A stretch of 64,000 bases of DNA, taken from assembly GCF_003385595.1 (NCBI RefSeq), contig NZ_QNUE01000012.1:62001-126000 (forward strand), read 5' to 3'. The position numbers and the translations under genes were made by a program. Of this stretch, positions 42,943 to 52,181 are shown piece by piece. The DNA comes from Chryseobacterium flavum (lineage in GTDB: Bacteria; Bacteroidota; Bacteroidia; Flavobacteriales; Weeksellaceae). A model generated the notes under the pieces. That model searched no databases, was not told where the DNA came from, and saw nothing but the letters and a program-made list of their open reading frames with translations. Positions within the stretch are counted from its first letter, which is position 1, and each line of letters opens with the position of its first letter.

Positions 42943-43524
42943 ATGAAGAAATTTACAGTACCAAGAATTTTTATGACTGTTTTAGTTGTATTGGCAGGCC
43001 TTACCCTGTTTTCATGCCTTAATGATGACGGACCGGATATACCACCGGTAAAGCTGGAAGATGTTAAAGGAAATTATAAAGGAAGACTCATCACGATCCA
43101 GGGTAATTATAAGAAAGAGAAAATCATAGATTTTAAAGTAAAACAGGATACCATGCAGTTTGATGAATTTCCAATCAAAGAAATTGTGGAGTCTGTTGTA
43201 AAAGACCCTGAAAAAGCAGAAGCAGCGTTGAAACAAATGGCGAAAGTGAAATATAATCTTGATTATAAAGCAACGGTTAACGCGGAAAATAATGTATTGG
43301 AGCTGGCTTTTACTCCTAAAGTACTGGAGCTTAAAATTCCGGTAGACGGGATAAATAAAAATACCACAGTTTTGCTGGCCGCCAAGCAAAAAGGCTTTTT
43401 TGTAGGAATGGATCATTCATTGAGATTTGCTATAGTGGCAGAAAAGATTACAGTAGACGGGGCTGTTCTTGAACCTTATGAAACAATTAATTATAATTTT
43501 CCATTCTGTGTAAAGACTAATTAG
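42943..43524 (+). CDS. DUF4840 lipoprotein
   Basis: From ATG 42943 the protein has 193 residues (an in-frame ATG lies 24 bp upstream). The signal peptide ends LTLFSC (Cys 25), followed by LNDDGPD, acidic as in surface-exported lipoproteins. The body (VKLEDVKGNYKGRLITIQG, then IDFKVKQDTMQFDEFPIKEIVESVV) matches the DUF4840 family, mainly Bacteroidota. Function is unknown. It is followed by a terminator and then the sigma factor gene. Confidence 0.75.
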   Translation: MKKFTVPRIFMTVLVVLAGLTLFSCLNDDGPDIPPVKLEDVKGNYKGRLITIQGNYKKEKIIDFKVKQDTMQFDEFPIKEIVESVVKDPEKAEAALKQMAKVKYNLDYKATVNAENNVLELAFTPKVLELKIPVDGINKNTTVLLAAKQKGFFVGMDHSLRFAIVAEKITVDGAVLEPYETINYNFPFCVKTN

Positions 43525-43544
43525 TAGAGAAATTGTCATAAATG

Positions 43545-43576
43545 GATTGCATCTGATCAAATGCAATCTATTTTTG
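43545..43576 (+). terminator. Terminator after the DUF4840 gene
   Basis: GATTGCAT (43545-43552) pairs with ATGCAATC (43561-43568), then TATTTTTG. It separates this gene from the sigma factor operon. Confidence 0.75.
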
Positions 43577-43620
43577 TAGAGAAAATTTAATCAATATTCA
43601 ATCGGATACGATAACTGTAC

Positions 43621-44184
43621 ATGGATGAAAGTAAAGAACAGATTTTGGTAAAGCGCCTTCTGATGAAGGAGGAGGCAGCCTGGAAAGAGCTTTTCGGAGC
43701 CTATTCCGGAAATCTGTCCTATGTATGCTCCCGTTATATGACCGAAAAAGAAGATGTTCATGATGTACTTCAGAACAGTTTTATTAAAATGTTTCGTTCG
43801 ATAGATTCTTTTGAGTACCGTGGAAAAGGATCGTTGAAGGCATGGATGACAAGAATCACAGTGAATGAATCATTGAAGCACATAAAAAAAAGAACAGACT
43901 TTACAGTAGTTGAGGTGAATGAACTACCCGACTTTCCTGATGAAGACGATCCGGATTTCGAGGAAATTCCCAAAGATGTTATTATGGAGATGATCAGAGC
44001 TCTTCCGGATGGCTATAGGACCGTTTTTAACTTGTATGTATTTGAGAAAAAAAGCCATAAAGAAATCTCAGGGCTTTTAGGTATTGCAGAAAATTCTTCT
44101 GCTTCACAGTTTCATCGGGCAAAAGGACTGCTTGCCCAGAAGATAAACGAATTTAAAATGTCAAAAAAAGCACAATATGAATAA
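43621..44184 (+). CDS. ECF-type RNA polymerase sigma factor
   Basis: A 187-residue sigma-70 family protein. Region 2 reads WKELFGAYSGNLSYVCSRYMTEKEDVHDVLQNSFIKMFRSIDSFEYRGKGSLKAWMTRITVNESL. Region 4 (VIMEMIRALPDGYRTVFNLYVFEKKSHKEISGLLGIAENSSASQFHRAKGLL) is canonical. The linker between them is acidic (PDFPDEDDPDFEEIP). Its stop overlaps the start of the following barrel gene by 8 bp, as in sigma/anti-sigma pairs. It probably drives its own operon or envelope genes. Confidence 0.93.
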   Translation: MDESKEQILVKRLLMKEEAAWKELFGAYSGNLSYVCSRYMTEKEDVHDVLQNSFIKMFRSIDSFEYRGKGSLKAWMTRITVNESLKHIKKRTDFTVVEVNELPDFPDEDDPDFEEIPKDVIMEMIRALPDGYRTVFNLYVFEKKSHKEISGLLGIAENSSASQFHRAKGLLAQKINEFKMSKKAQYE

Positions 44185-45520
44185 TGAATGGTTAAATAAA
44201 CTGCGTAGCAGAATGGAAGACCATGAAGAGGATGTTCCGGAGGGGTTGTGGGATGACATCAGAGAAGATCTGTTTTCTGAAGAAGAGACAGATAAGTTCA
44301 TTGCAGGAGCTGCTTCTCAGGAACGGAATGTTATGAAAGGCCCAGGGAAAAGTAATGATCACCTGTTATATCGTATTGGAGGCCTTGCAGCAGCTGTTGC
44401 GGTATTATTATTTTTTCTGATGAGAATTCTTCCTCAGGATAAAAAAGATAATATCATATCATTGAATTCATCGGGAGCTAAAAAAGATAACAGAAAAAAT
44501 CCGGTTATTCAGAAAGAGCAGTTCACTGAAGAAAAATTCGATTCGGGAAGCTTAATGGTAAAAGAGCAAGGCAAAGATGTTTTAAAAGAAAAAAATACTA
44601 CGGATTCACCAGTTGACAGAGTTGGGTTTAATGAACTATTTATTGAAAGGGTTTTTAAAGGGCAGAAAACAGCAGGAATAATCCCACAGGACCTTCAGAT
44701 TGCTCAGGGATTATTTCAGCTTAAGGATCCGGTAATTGTTCCGGAAAAGGGTGCCAATGATATTCTTTTTAAACAGGAAGATGATGAAGATAAGTTTGCG
44801 GATAACACAAAGAATCCGGCAAAAAAGCCCTGGATGTTAAGTATGCTTACAGGAAATGCATCCTCAAATGCCGAACAACAATTTCCCGGTTATGTTTCAA
44901 TGAATGGAAAGCCGATGGGAGTGGAAGAAGTATGGAGCACATCCACTTACGAAGATAATCCTCTAACGGCAGTACTGCTAGCCAACCAGAGCCAGCAGGT
45001 GGAAGCCAGGATAAGACATAAAGTTCCGGTTACGTTCGGATTATCTGTTTATCGAAGCCTGGGTAAAAGATGGGGAATAGGTACAGGATTGAATTATACG
45101 AAACTGACCTCAGAGCTGCATTCCGGAAGTGATAATAACTATATAAAAGGAGAGCAGTCTGTTCATTATATAGGAGTTCCTGTACAGATCAATTATAATG
45201 TTATTCAGAAAGGACGGGTTACCGGATATATTACCGGAGGAGCGTTAGTAGAAAAACCTGTTTCAGGCAGTCTTACGACTACATATGTGGTAAATGATCA
45301 GATAAAGGAAACTTCAAAAGAGAAGCTGGAAAATAAATCTGTACAGCTTTCGGTAAATACAGGAGTTGGGGTCCAGCTGAAAGTCATTGATAAGTTTGGG
45401 ATTTATGCAGAACCCGGTATTGGGTATCATTTTAAGGCTAATAACGACCTTAATACGGTCTATAAGGAAAAACCACTTCAGTTCAACATAAAATTTGGTA
45501 TCAGGTTACTGCTTGACTGA
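44177..45520 (+). CDS. Anti-sigma-like protein fused to an outer-membrane-type beta-barrel
   Basis: A 447-residue protein with three parts. Residues 1-60 are cytoplasmic-looking and charged, with PEGLWDDIREDLFSEEE, like the short sigma-binding N-terminus of Bacteroidota anti-sigma proteins. Residues of about 66-85 form a single hydrophobic helix. A long disordered-looking linker follows, and residues of about 285-447 look like a PorT/OMP beta-barrel (VPVTFGLSVYRSLGKRWGIGTGLNYTKLTSEL, then a closing strand ending GIRLLLD). A protein with one inner-membrane helix and a barrel could span both membranes. The 8-bp overlap with the sigma gene supports functional pairing. Confidence 0.75.
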   Translation: MNNEWLNKLRSRMEDHEEDVPEGLWDDIREDLFSEEETDKFIAGAASQERNVMKGPGKSNDHLLYRIGGLAAAVAVLLFFLMRILPQDKKDNIISLNSSGAKKDNRKNPVIQKEQFTEEKFDSGSLMVKEQGKDVLKEKNTTDSPVDRVGFNELFIERVFKGQKTAGIIPQDLQIAQGLFQLKDPVIVPEKGANDILFKQEDDEDKFADNTKNPAKKPWMLSMLTGNASSNAEQQFPGYVSMNGKPMGVEEVWSTSTYEDNPLTAVLLANQSQQVEARIRHKVPVTFGLSVYRSLGKRWGIGTGLNYTKLTSELHSGSDNNYIKGEQSVHYIGVPVQINYNVIQKGRVTGYITGGALVEKPVSGSLTTTYVVNDQIKETSKEKLENKSVQLSVNTGVGVQLKVIDKFGIYAEPGIGYHFKANNDLNTVYKEKPLQFNIKFGIRLLLD

Positions 45521-45561
45521 TATAGCTGTTAAACACCAGAAACAATCTAAAATGTATATAT

Positions 45562-46524
45562 ATGAAAACAAAACTAATTTTTTTAACATGCCTGTTACTG
45601 GGTATTCTGACGATCAAGGCACAGTGTAATCCTACAATTACCAGCCCAAGGCTAGGTGCCATATTTCCGGACAAAGTCCTGTTTTGCACTACAGAGAATG
45701 AAGTACTTTCTACACAGGCTTATGACTCTTACCAATGGTATAAGCAGGAATGGACCTGGCAGACTCCCAATAACAATCCGTGGGTAGCAATTTCCGGAGC
45801 AACATCCCAGCAGTTAACAATCAATGGTAATGACCAGTTGTATTATTTTAAAGTAAAGGTTACTCAGGGGGACTGTACAGCAGAAAGCCCGGCAATTATG
45901 GCAGACGGTTATGTTTACGGGCTTCCGGCTATGATGTCTACCTATACACCGGGAACTTATGAAGAAATTGATATGGGGGTAGTAAATGTCTGCAATGGAG
46001 CTTCTGTTAAGTTTGAAAATGTATTCCCTGTAGTCTATGGTACACATACCTGGTTTAAATGTGTTCCTGGAAGCAATCCACCAACCGCAGGTGATCCGTG
46101 TATCATTGCAGGAGTGACAGGGGATGCATATACTGCAACAGAATCTGGAAAATATGGGTTCTATGCCTGTACGGAGTATTGTCCGGAACAATGTGAGATG
46201 TTAGATCCGTTTTCATTTGTTCAGCTGAATTTCGGAAACTGGCAGTTCTGTGAAAATTTGGGAACCGGCGAAGCCAGTCCTAAAGACAGCAATATGAGTA
46301 TTTATCCGAATCCTACAGCTCAGTTCCTTTATATAGGAAAAGCATCAGATAAAACATACAGCGAAATCACAATTATTGATATGTCAGGAAAGCTGGTTCT
46401 TAAAAAGTCTGACCATCAATATAACCAGGGGATTGATGTGAGTCACCTGGTTCCCGGAAATTATATGATTGTTTCCAAAAACAAGGACGGGAAAGTATAT
46501 AAGAACAAGTTCATTAAGAAATAA
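45562..46524 (+). CDS. T9SS-secreted protein (type A sorting domain)
   Basis: A 320-residue protein with a signal peptide (residues 1-20, ending IKAQ). The middle is Ig-like or PKD-like (YDSYQWYKQEWTWQTPNNNPWVAISGATSQQLTI). Ten or so Cys are present in several pairs. The C-terminus is a type A sorting domain: SIYPNPTAQFLYIG, IIDMSGKLVLKK and VPGNYMIVSKNKDGKVYKNKFIKK. It is expected to be exported by the type IX system. It follows the sigma/anti-sigma pair by 41 bp and may belong to the same operon or regulon. Confidence 0.88.
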   Translation: MKTKLIFLTCLLLGILTIKAQCNPTITSPRLGAIFPDKVLFCTTENEVLSTQAYDSYQWYKQEWTWQTPNNNPWVAISGATSQQLTINGNDQLYYFKVKVTQGDCTAESPAIMADGYVYGLPAMMSTYTPGTYEEIDMGVVNVCNGASVKFENVFPVVYGTHTWFKCVPGSNPPTAGDPCIIAGVTGDAYTATESGKYGFYACTEYCPEQCEMLDPFSFVQLNFGNWQFCENLGTGEASPKDSNMSIYPNPTAQFLYIGKASDKTYSEITIIDMSGKLVLKKSDHQYNQGIDVSHLVPGNYMIVSKNKDGKVYKNKFIKK

Positions 46525-46546
46525 AAGATTACATAATCTTTTTTGT
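46523..46546 (+). terminator. Terminator 1 after the T9SS gene
   Basis: AAAAGATT (46523-46530) pairs with AATCTTTT (46535-46542), followed by TTG. The stem begins in the stop codon. Confidence 0.7.
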
Positions 46547-46563
46547 TAGTTTTAATAGTGGTT

Positions 46564-46596
46564 AACCGGTACAAAGTAATTTGTGCCGGTTTTTTA
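46564..46596 (+). terminator. Terminator 2 after the T9SS gene
   Basis: AACCGGTACAAA (46564-46575) pairs with TTTGTGCCGGTT (46580-46591) with one G-U, followed by TTTTT. It lies 18 bp after the first hairpin, making tandem terminators. Confidence 0.8.
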
Positions 46597-46742
46597 ATTA
46601 AACGGGTTTATAGACATCAGTTTTGGACATCTGATTTTTGTTTAAATATTCATATTTATAGTTTTTATTATAGAATTTTATCAATGTAACTAACTGTTTT
46701 CTAAAATAGTATATTAATTATATTTACTCCAAAAACACGTCC

Positions 46743-48278
46743 ATGCTGATAAAAATTTACGGAAGTGCAATCCACGGAGTTGCAGCACAAACCATTACGA
46801 TAGAAGTTAATATTGATACAGGCGGAGTAGGATATCATTTGGTGGGTCTTCCTGATAACGCAATCAAAGAAAGCAGTTACAGGATTTCAGCAGCTTTAAA
46901 AAATGTGGGGTACAAAATTCCCGGAAAAAAAATAACGATTAATATGGCTCCTGCGGACCTCAGGAAAGAAGGTTCAGCTTATGATCTGAGTATTGCTATC
47001 GGTATTTTGGCTGCATCAGACCAGATTTTTGCTGAAAAGGTTTGTGATTATATTATTATGGGGGAACTTTCTCTGGACGGAAGTCTGCAGCCTATCCGGG
47101 GAGTCCTTCCTATTGCAATTCAGGCCAGGGAAGAGGGCTTCAAAGGAATTATCCTTCCTCTGCAAAATGCACGGGAAGCGGCTATTGTTAATGATCTTGA
47201 TGTATATGGCGTTGAAAATATTAAAGAAGTTATTGATTTTTTTAATGAAGGAAAACCTATTGAAAAAATTATTTTGGATACCAGAAAGGAGTTCCAGGAA
47301 AAGATCAATGAATTTCCGTTTGACTTTTCTGAAGTTAAGGGACAGGAGACCGCTAAAAGAGCGATGGAAGTAGCGGCAGCAGGAGGACATAATATTATTT
47401 TGATAGGACCGCCGGGAAGTGGAAAAACAATGCTGGCCAAAAGAGTTCCCGGTATTTTACCTCCATTAACTTTAAAAGAAGCACTTGAAACAACAAAGAT
47501 ACATTCTGTCGCAGGTAAAATGGGAGCAGAAGCTTCTTTAATGACCGTCCGGCCTTTCAGATCTCCTCATCATACAATTTCTGATGTGGCCCTGGTAGGA
47601 GGAGGAAGCTATCCTCAGCCGGGAGAGATTTCCCTGGCACACAACGGAGTGTTGTTTCTTGATGAAATGCCTGAATTTAAGCGGACTGTTCTTGAAGTTA
47701 TGAGACAGCCTCTGGAAGACCGTGAAGTGACTATTTCCAGAGCCAGATTTACGGTGAACTATCCTGCAAGCTTTATGCTGGTTGCTTCAATGAATCCCAG
47801 TCCCAGCGGTTTCTTTCCTGATGATCCGAACAATACTTCCTCTGCTTATGAAATGCAGCGATATATGAACAGGCTTTCCGGACCACTTTTAGATAGGATT
47901 GATATTCATATAGAGGTTCAGAAAGTTGAATTTGAACAACTTTCTGAAAAAAGAAAAGGAGAAAAAAGCGAGGTGATCAGGGAGCGGGTACTGAAGGCCC
48001 GGGATATTCAGAATGAACGCTATAAAACTCTTAATATAAGCTGCAATGCACAGATTGGCCCTAAAGAACTTGAAGCTTTTTGTGAGTTGGATGAAACATC
48101 CTTCAGTCTTATAAAGCGCGCAATGGAAAAGCTCAACCTTTCAGCAAGGGCTTATGACCGGATCCTTAAAGTTGCACGGACCATAGCTGACCTTGAAGGA
48201 TCTGAAAAAATTCTTTCCCATCATATTTCTGAGGCAATACAATACAGAAGCTTAGACAGAGAATTCTGGAATGCCTGA
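46743..48278 (+). CDS. ComM/YifB-family Mg-chelatase-like AAA+ ATPase
   Basis: A 511-residue protein. The N-terminal domain (residues 1-165) has VNIDTGGVGYHLVGLPDNAIKESSYRISAALKN, a Lon-like/YifB substrate fold. The AAA+ core has Walker A IGPPGSGKTMLAKR near 223-236, VRPFRSPHHTISDVALVGGG, and Walker B LAHNGVLFLDEMPEF. The C-terminal MCM/chelatase-type domain follows. ComM is a hexameric branch-migration helicase in natural transformation in other bacteria; that role is inference here. Confidence 0.93.
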   Translation: MLIKIYGSAIHGVAAQTITIEVNIDTGGVGYHLVGLPDNAIKESSYRISAALKNVGYKIPGKKITINMAPADLRKEGSAYDLSIAIGILAASDQIFAEKVCDYIIMGELSLDGSLQPIRGVLPIAIQAREEGFKGIILPLQNAREAAIVNDLDVYGVENIKEVIDFFNEGKPIEKIILDTRKEFQEKINEFPFDFSEVKGQETAKRAMEVAAAGGHNIILIGPPGSGKTMLAKRVPGILPPLTLKEALETTKIHSVAGKMGAEASLMTVRPFRSPHHTISDVALVGGGSYPQPGEISLAHNGVLFLDEMPEFKRTVLEVMRQPLEDREVTISRARFTVNYPASFMLVASMNPSPSGFFPDDPNNTSSAYEMQRYMNRLSGPLLDRIDIHIEVQKVEFEQLSEKRKGEKSEVIRERVLKARDIQNERYKTLNISCNAQIGPKELEAFCELDETSFSLIKRAMEKLNLSARAYDRILKVARTIADLEGSEKILSHHISEAIQYRSLDREFWNA

Positions 48279-48632
48279 TTTTTTTATTTAAATATCAGTG
48301 CAACAGGGATTTAAGGCTTGTTGTTTTATAAGTTTAATTCATTATTGTGGGATCTGTATTGTAATTATGTAACGCATAGCTAAAATTATTATGTTAAATT
48401 TGATTACCAAATTGATAAAAATATTTAATTATGAAAAATTAATTTATTTAATTACCCTTAATTGGGTAGTTTTATAACACATTCTGTTATGTTTCTTTTA
48501 GATTGTAATAAATAATGTGAATAGCATTGTTTATAGTTCTGCATGGAAAAATGTAGATCTCCTGATAATATATCGTACAATTAATCAGGTCTGTGAAAAC
48601 AAAAAACTTTTAACCCAAAAACTTTTATTGAA
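48279..48632. other. Gene-free stretch between comM-like gene and the A-T-R enzyme
   Basis: 354 bp of AT-rich sequence. It holds a TAAATTTG box at 48395-48402, without a TTG partner, and a small TACCC/GGGTA hairpin followed by TTTTAT, perhaps a terminator. If the box is real, the A-T-R gene has a leader of about 220 nt. There are no frames of interest. Confidence 0.45.
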
Positions 48633-51600
48633 ATGTCAACCCAAACAACAACATTAGAGGGACAGCCATTTGGTCCTGCAGTATTACTGTCTGCTGAAGA
48701 CAGAGAAAAACTTTTGCATAGATTTAATAAGACAGGATGGGATTATCATGAAGAAGAAACGCTGGTCTCCCTTTTCCGGAAACAGGCTGGCCTTCATCCT
48801 GAAAATATTGCAGTAGTGTGTCAGGATCAGTCTATAACTTATGAAGAATTAGATAAAAAAAGCAATCAGCTGGCCAACGCTTTAATAGCAAAGGGAGTAA
48901 AGGAAGGAATGTATATTCCGGTATGGCTTGACCGTTCACTGGAGTGGACAATAGCAATATTGGGAATATTGAAAGCCGGAGCCGCATATGTTCCTATAGA
49001 CCCTGCTTATCCGGTAAAAAGAGTTGAATATATCCTTACGGATACCTCTTCTGAAATTATAGTTACCAATCAGTTGCTGGGAGCCCTGTTGACAACCAAT
49101 GAAAGCATTAAAGTTCTTGTTCTGGACCCTATGGATGTTTTGGATCATCTGCCGGATCAGGTAGATATTAAAATTTCTCATAATGCATTGGCTTATACGA
49201 TTTATACTTCAGGCTCTACGGGAAAGCCTAAGGGAGTAATGATTACCCATCATGCTATTCAGCATCTTGTGACATGGCATAATCATCATTTTCATGTAGA
49301 TCATACTTCGAAACTAACTGTAGTTGCAGGATTGGCTTTTGATATTTCTGTCTGGGAAGTATGGTCTGCCCTTACTTCGGGCGGAACAGTATTTATTGCA
49401 GATCATGAAGAAAGAACAAATTCTTCGGCGCTGGTAAATTTTTACCGTAAAAATCAGATTACCCATGGGTTTGTACCAACTGTTTTAGCACCGGCTGTTG
49501 TAGAAGAAACTCAAAACTATAATGATCTCACATTAAAATACCTCTTTACGGGAGGAGAAAAACTTAAACCAGTACTTACTTCTGAACTGAATTATGAACT
49601 GGTTGATTATTATGGGCCTACAGAATGTACGGTATTTGCAACCTTCAAGAAAGTAAAAGATGTAAACGGACAGTATTTTTCTTCAATAGGTAAGCCGATA
49701 GCAAACGCTAAGGCATATATTCTGGGAGAAAAGCTGGAACTCCTTCCGGTGGGTGCTATTGGAGAACTATACATTGGTGGGAAGCTGCTGGCTAAGGGCT
49801 ATCTCAATAACGAAGAACTTACAGCTGAAAAGTTTATTACCAATCCGTTTAACGAAAGTGAAAAATTATATCGTACCGGTGATTTGGCCCGATGGCATCC
49901 GGATGGAGATATTGAGTTTTTAGGACGAATTGATAATCAGGTGAAGATCCGGGGGTTTCGGGTGGAACTGGGAGAAATAGAACGTACGCTTGCCCAGCAG
50001 GAAAATATAAGGGAAGCAGTAGTGATTACAAAAGATTCATCAGGAAGTAATAATAAATATCTTGTTGCTTTTATCGTACAGGAATCCTGTGCAGAAAAAA
50101 ATGTTGCTCTGGTCAGGAACCGCTTAAAAGAAGAACTGCCAGGGTATATGGTCCCTGCACAAATTATATTCATTGATAAAATACCAATAACGGCAAACGG
50201 TAAAACAGATACGCATATTCTGAAAGACCTCGCCGACAGAGAGGCCCGTGAGCTTGTTTCATTTGAGCCGCCGACTAATGAAACAGAGAGAGTTATTGCT
50301 GATATCTGGTCCGAGGAACTGGAAAGACCGGTTATTAATATTACCGATAATTTTTTTGATATCGGAGGAAATTCCCTGTTGGTAGCTATAGTGGCTGTTG
50401 CGTTAGAAGCCAGACTTGGGATAAAGGTATATCTGAGGGATATTTATCAATACCCTGTGTTGCAGCAGCTTTCAGAAACTTTAATAACCAGGTCCAAAGC
50501 AGCCCGGGAGGCCATTGCAGCAGAAGATATGGAACCTTATGTAGAATTACAGAAAGATGTTTACCTGGCACCGGGAACGGTATTCGCCGGAGATTTTAAT
50601 CCAAAACAGCTGGAAAACCCTTCAGCAATATTTTTAACAGGGGTCACCGGATTTGTGGGAATACATTTATTGCAGGAGTTGCTTGATACCACAAATGCAG
50701 ATATTTACTGCCTGGTCAGGGCACAGGATGAGTTTCATGCTATGGAAAAGATAGACCGTTGTTACAAGCAGTATCATATTTCACAGAAAAATATACAGAA
50801 ACCAAGAATTATTCCTGTTATAGGAGATCTTTCTTTACCTTCATTAGGTTTGTCTGGTGAAACATTTACCATGTTAGCTGAAAAAACTGATTTAATCTAT
50901 CACTCCGGAAGCTCCGTGAATTTTATTGAACCGTATTCTTATATGAAGGCTCCCAATGTAGAAGGATTAAGAGAAATAATCAGATTGGCCGGAGCAGAAA
51001 GAACGAAGTGTCTGGCTCTATTGTCAACGATCTCAGTGTACAGTTGGGGGCACAGATTCACAGGAAAAAAAGAGATGCTGGAGTCAGATGATATTTCCCA
51101 AAACCTGATGTCGGTCAGCAAAGATATAGGATATGTCAGAAGTAAATGGGTGATGGAGGCAATAGCAGATCTTGCGGCACAAAAAGGATTACCATTAATA
51201 ACTTATCGTCTCGGTTATGCAATGTGCCATAGCGAGACAGGAGCAAGTGCTCCTTATCAATGGTGGTCAGGCCTTGTGAAGAATTGTGTTGAATTCAGGT
51301 CCTATCCGGCACTTACAGAGTTAAGAGAAGGGCTTATTACAGTAGATTATATGACCAGATCAATGGCCTATATCACTAAAAACAGACAGGCTATAGGAAA
51401 GAAATTTAACTTGATTGCCAGTCCAAAAACCAACCTGACATTGGAAGACTTCTTTAATCTGATCAATCAATATTATCCTTTTGCATTAAAATCGCTTCCG
51501 TATAAAGAGTGGAGAAAGCAATGGGAAAATGACAGTAAAAACCGTCTTTATCCACTTACCAGCCTGTTCAGGGATAATATGCATGAAGGGCTTTCAACGG

Positions 51601-51740
51601 TAGAACTTTACCAGAATACCTATGTATGGGATTGCACAAATGTCATCCGATTTCTTGAGGGGTCGGGAATTAATGAACCTGTATTTGATAAGAAAATACT
51701 GGATGCCTATTTAAATTATCTTGGAATACCGATTTCTTAA
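48633..51740 (+). CDS. NRPS-like adenylation-carrier-reductase (A-T-R) enzyme
   Basis: A 1035-residue three-domain enzyme. Residues 15-50 look like a condensation-domain linker remnant (LLHRFNKTGWDYHEEETLVSLFRKQ). The adenylation domain has the P-loop TSGSTGKPKG (192-201), FDISVWEVW (from 236), YYGPTECT and YRTGDLARWHPDG, and ends NGKTD. A carrier domain follows, with DNFFDIGGNSLL and the phosphopantetheine Ser at 581. A thioester reductase runs from about 665 to the end: TGVTGFVG dinucleotide-binding motif and the YxxxK pair (Y834, K838). Such A-T-R enzymes activate an acid, load it on the carrier and release it as an aldehyde or alcohol. The hand-aligned specificity code is D-I-W-F-F-G-Y-V-F-K, which I do not recognise, so the substrate is unknown. 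No phosphopantetheinyl transferase or other biosynthesis gene is nearby. Confidence 0.92.
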   Translation: MSTQTTTLEGQPFGPAVLLSAEDREKLLHRFNKTGWDYHEEETLVSLFRKQAGLHPENIAVVCQDQSITYEELDKKSNQLANALIAKGVKEGMYIPVWLDRSLEWTIAILGILKAGAAYVPIDPAYPVKRVEYILTDTSSEIIVTNQLLGALLTTNESIKVLVLDPMDVLDHLPDQVDIKISHNALAYTIYTSGSTGKPKGVMITHHAIQHLVTWHNHHFHVDHTSKLTVVAGLAFDISVWEVWSALTSGGTVFIADHEERTNSSALVNFYRKNQITHGFVPTVLAPAVVEETQNYNDLTLKYLFTGGEKLKPVLTSELNYELVDYYGPTECTVFATFKKVKDVNGQYFSSIGKPIANAKAYILGEKLELLPVGAIGELYIGGKLLAKGYLNNEELTAEKFITNPFNESEKLYRTGDLARWHPDGDIEFLGRIDNQVKIRGFRVELGEIERTLAQQENIREAVVITKDSSGSNNKYLVAFIVQESCAEKNVALVRNRLKEELPGYMVPAQIIFIDKIPITANGKTDTHILKDLADREARELVSFEPPTNETERVIADIWSEELERPVINITDNFFDIGGNSLLVAIVAVALEARLGIKVYLRDIYQYPVLQQLSETLITRSKAAREAIAAEDMEPYVELQKDVYLAPGTVFAGDFNPKQLENPSAIFLTGVTGFVGIHLLQELLDTTNADIYCLVRAQDEFHAMEKIDRCYKQYHISQKNIQKPRIIPVIGDLSLPSLGLSGETFTMLAEKTDLIYHSGSSVNFIEPYSYMKAPNVEGLREIIRLAGAERTKCLALLSTISVYSWGHRFTGKKEMLESDDISQNLMSVSKDIGYVRSKWVMEAIADLAAQKGLPLITYRLGYAMCHSETGASAPYQWWSGLVKNCVEFRSYPALTELREGLITVDYMTRSMAYITKNRQAIGKKFNLIASPKTNLTLEDFFNLINQYYPFALKSLPYKEWRKQWENDSKNRLYPLTSLFRDNMHEGLSTVELYQNTYVWDCTNVIRFLEGSGINEPVFDKKILDAYLNYLGIPIS

Positions 51741-51755
51741 CCATTATTCCATATT

Positions 51756-51794
51756 AAAGCCGGACAATCTATCATGTTGTCCGGCTTTTCTTTG
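51756..51794 (+). terminator. Terminator after the A-T-R gene
   Basis: AAAGCCGGACAA (51756-51767) pairs with TTGTCCGGCTTT (51777-51788), then TCTTTG. It isolates the A-T-R gene from the 97-residue gene. Confidence 0.75.
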
Positions 51795-51887
51795 CCTTTC
51801 ATAAAATACGTCGAGTTTTGTCGCTATACAGGGTAATATTTGCATCAGAATAAGAGGTTACCTCTATTTTTAATAAAATAATAACCT

Positions 51888-52181
51888 ATGGAGAATTTTA
51901 CAATATTAACCAAAGATTTTGTTGCAAATGAAAGTGCTGTAGTAGATATTAAGTCTTTGGGTTCCGAAAGACCTTTGAGATCTTTGTTATTCCGGAATAA
52001 AACGGGGCAGTCAGCCAATTTTATATGGCAGGAGAATATAGTATCTGATACAGGATATTTTAAAGAAATAATTAATGAGCTGGGTGTGAAAGTTGCTCAT
52101 TATGATGGATTCATTACGATTACGAATGGTGGAGGTATCCAGCATCTGAAGGCTGAACTGAGTGATTATGCCCCAGTCTAA
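51888..52181 (+). CDS. Unknown 97-residue protein
   Basis: A 97-residue protein I do not recognise. It starts MENFTILTKDFVANESAVVDI, has no signal peptide or membrane helix, and mixes charged and hydrophobic segments (LLFRNKTGQSANFIWQENI, then VAHYDGFITITNGGGIQHL). The pattern of strands suggests a small beta-rich or mixed fold. It is separated from the A-T-R gene by about 150 bp and a terminator, so shared function is not implied. Its stop overlaps the stop region of the opposite-strand OmdA-like gene. Confidence 0.55.
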   Translation: MENFTILTKDFVANESAVVDIKSLGSERPLRSLLFRNKTGQSANFIWQENIVSDTGYFKEIINELGVKVAHYDGFITITNGGGIQHLKAELSDYAPV

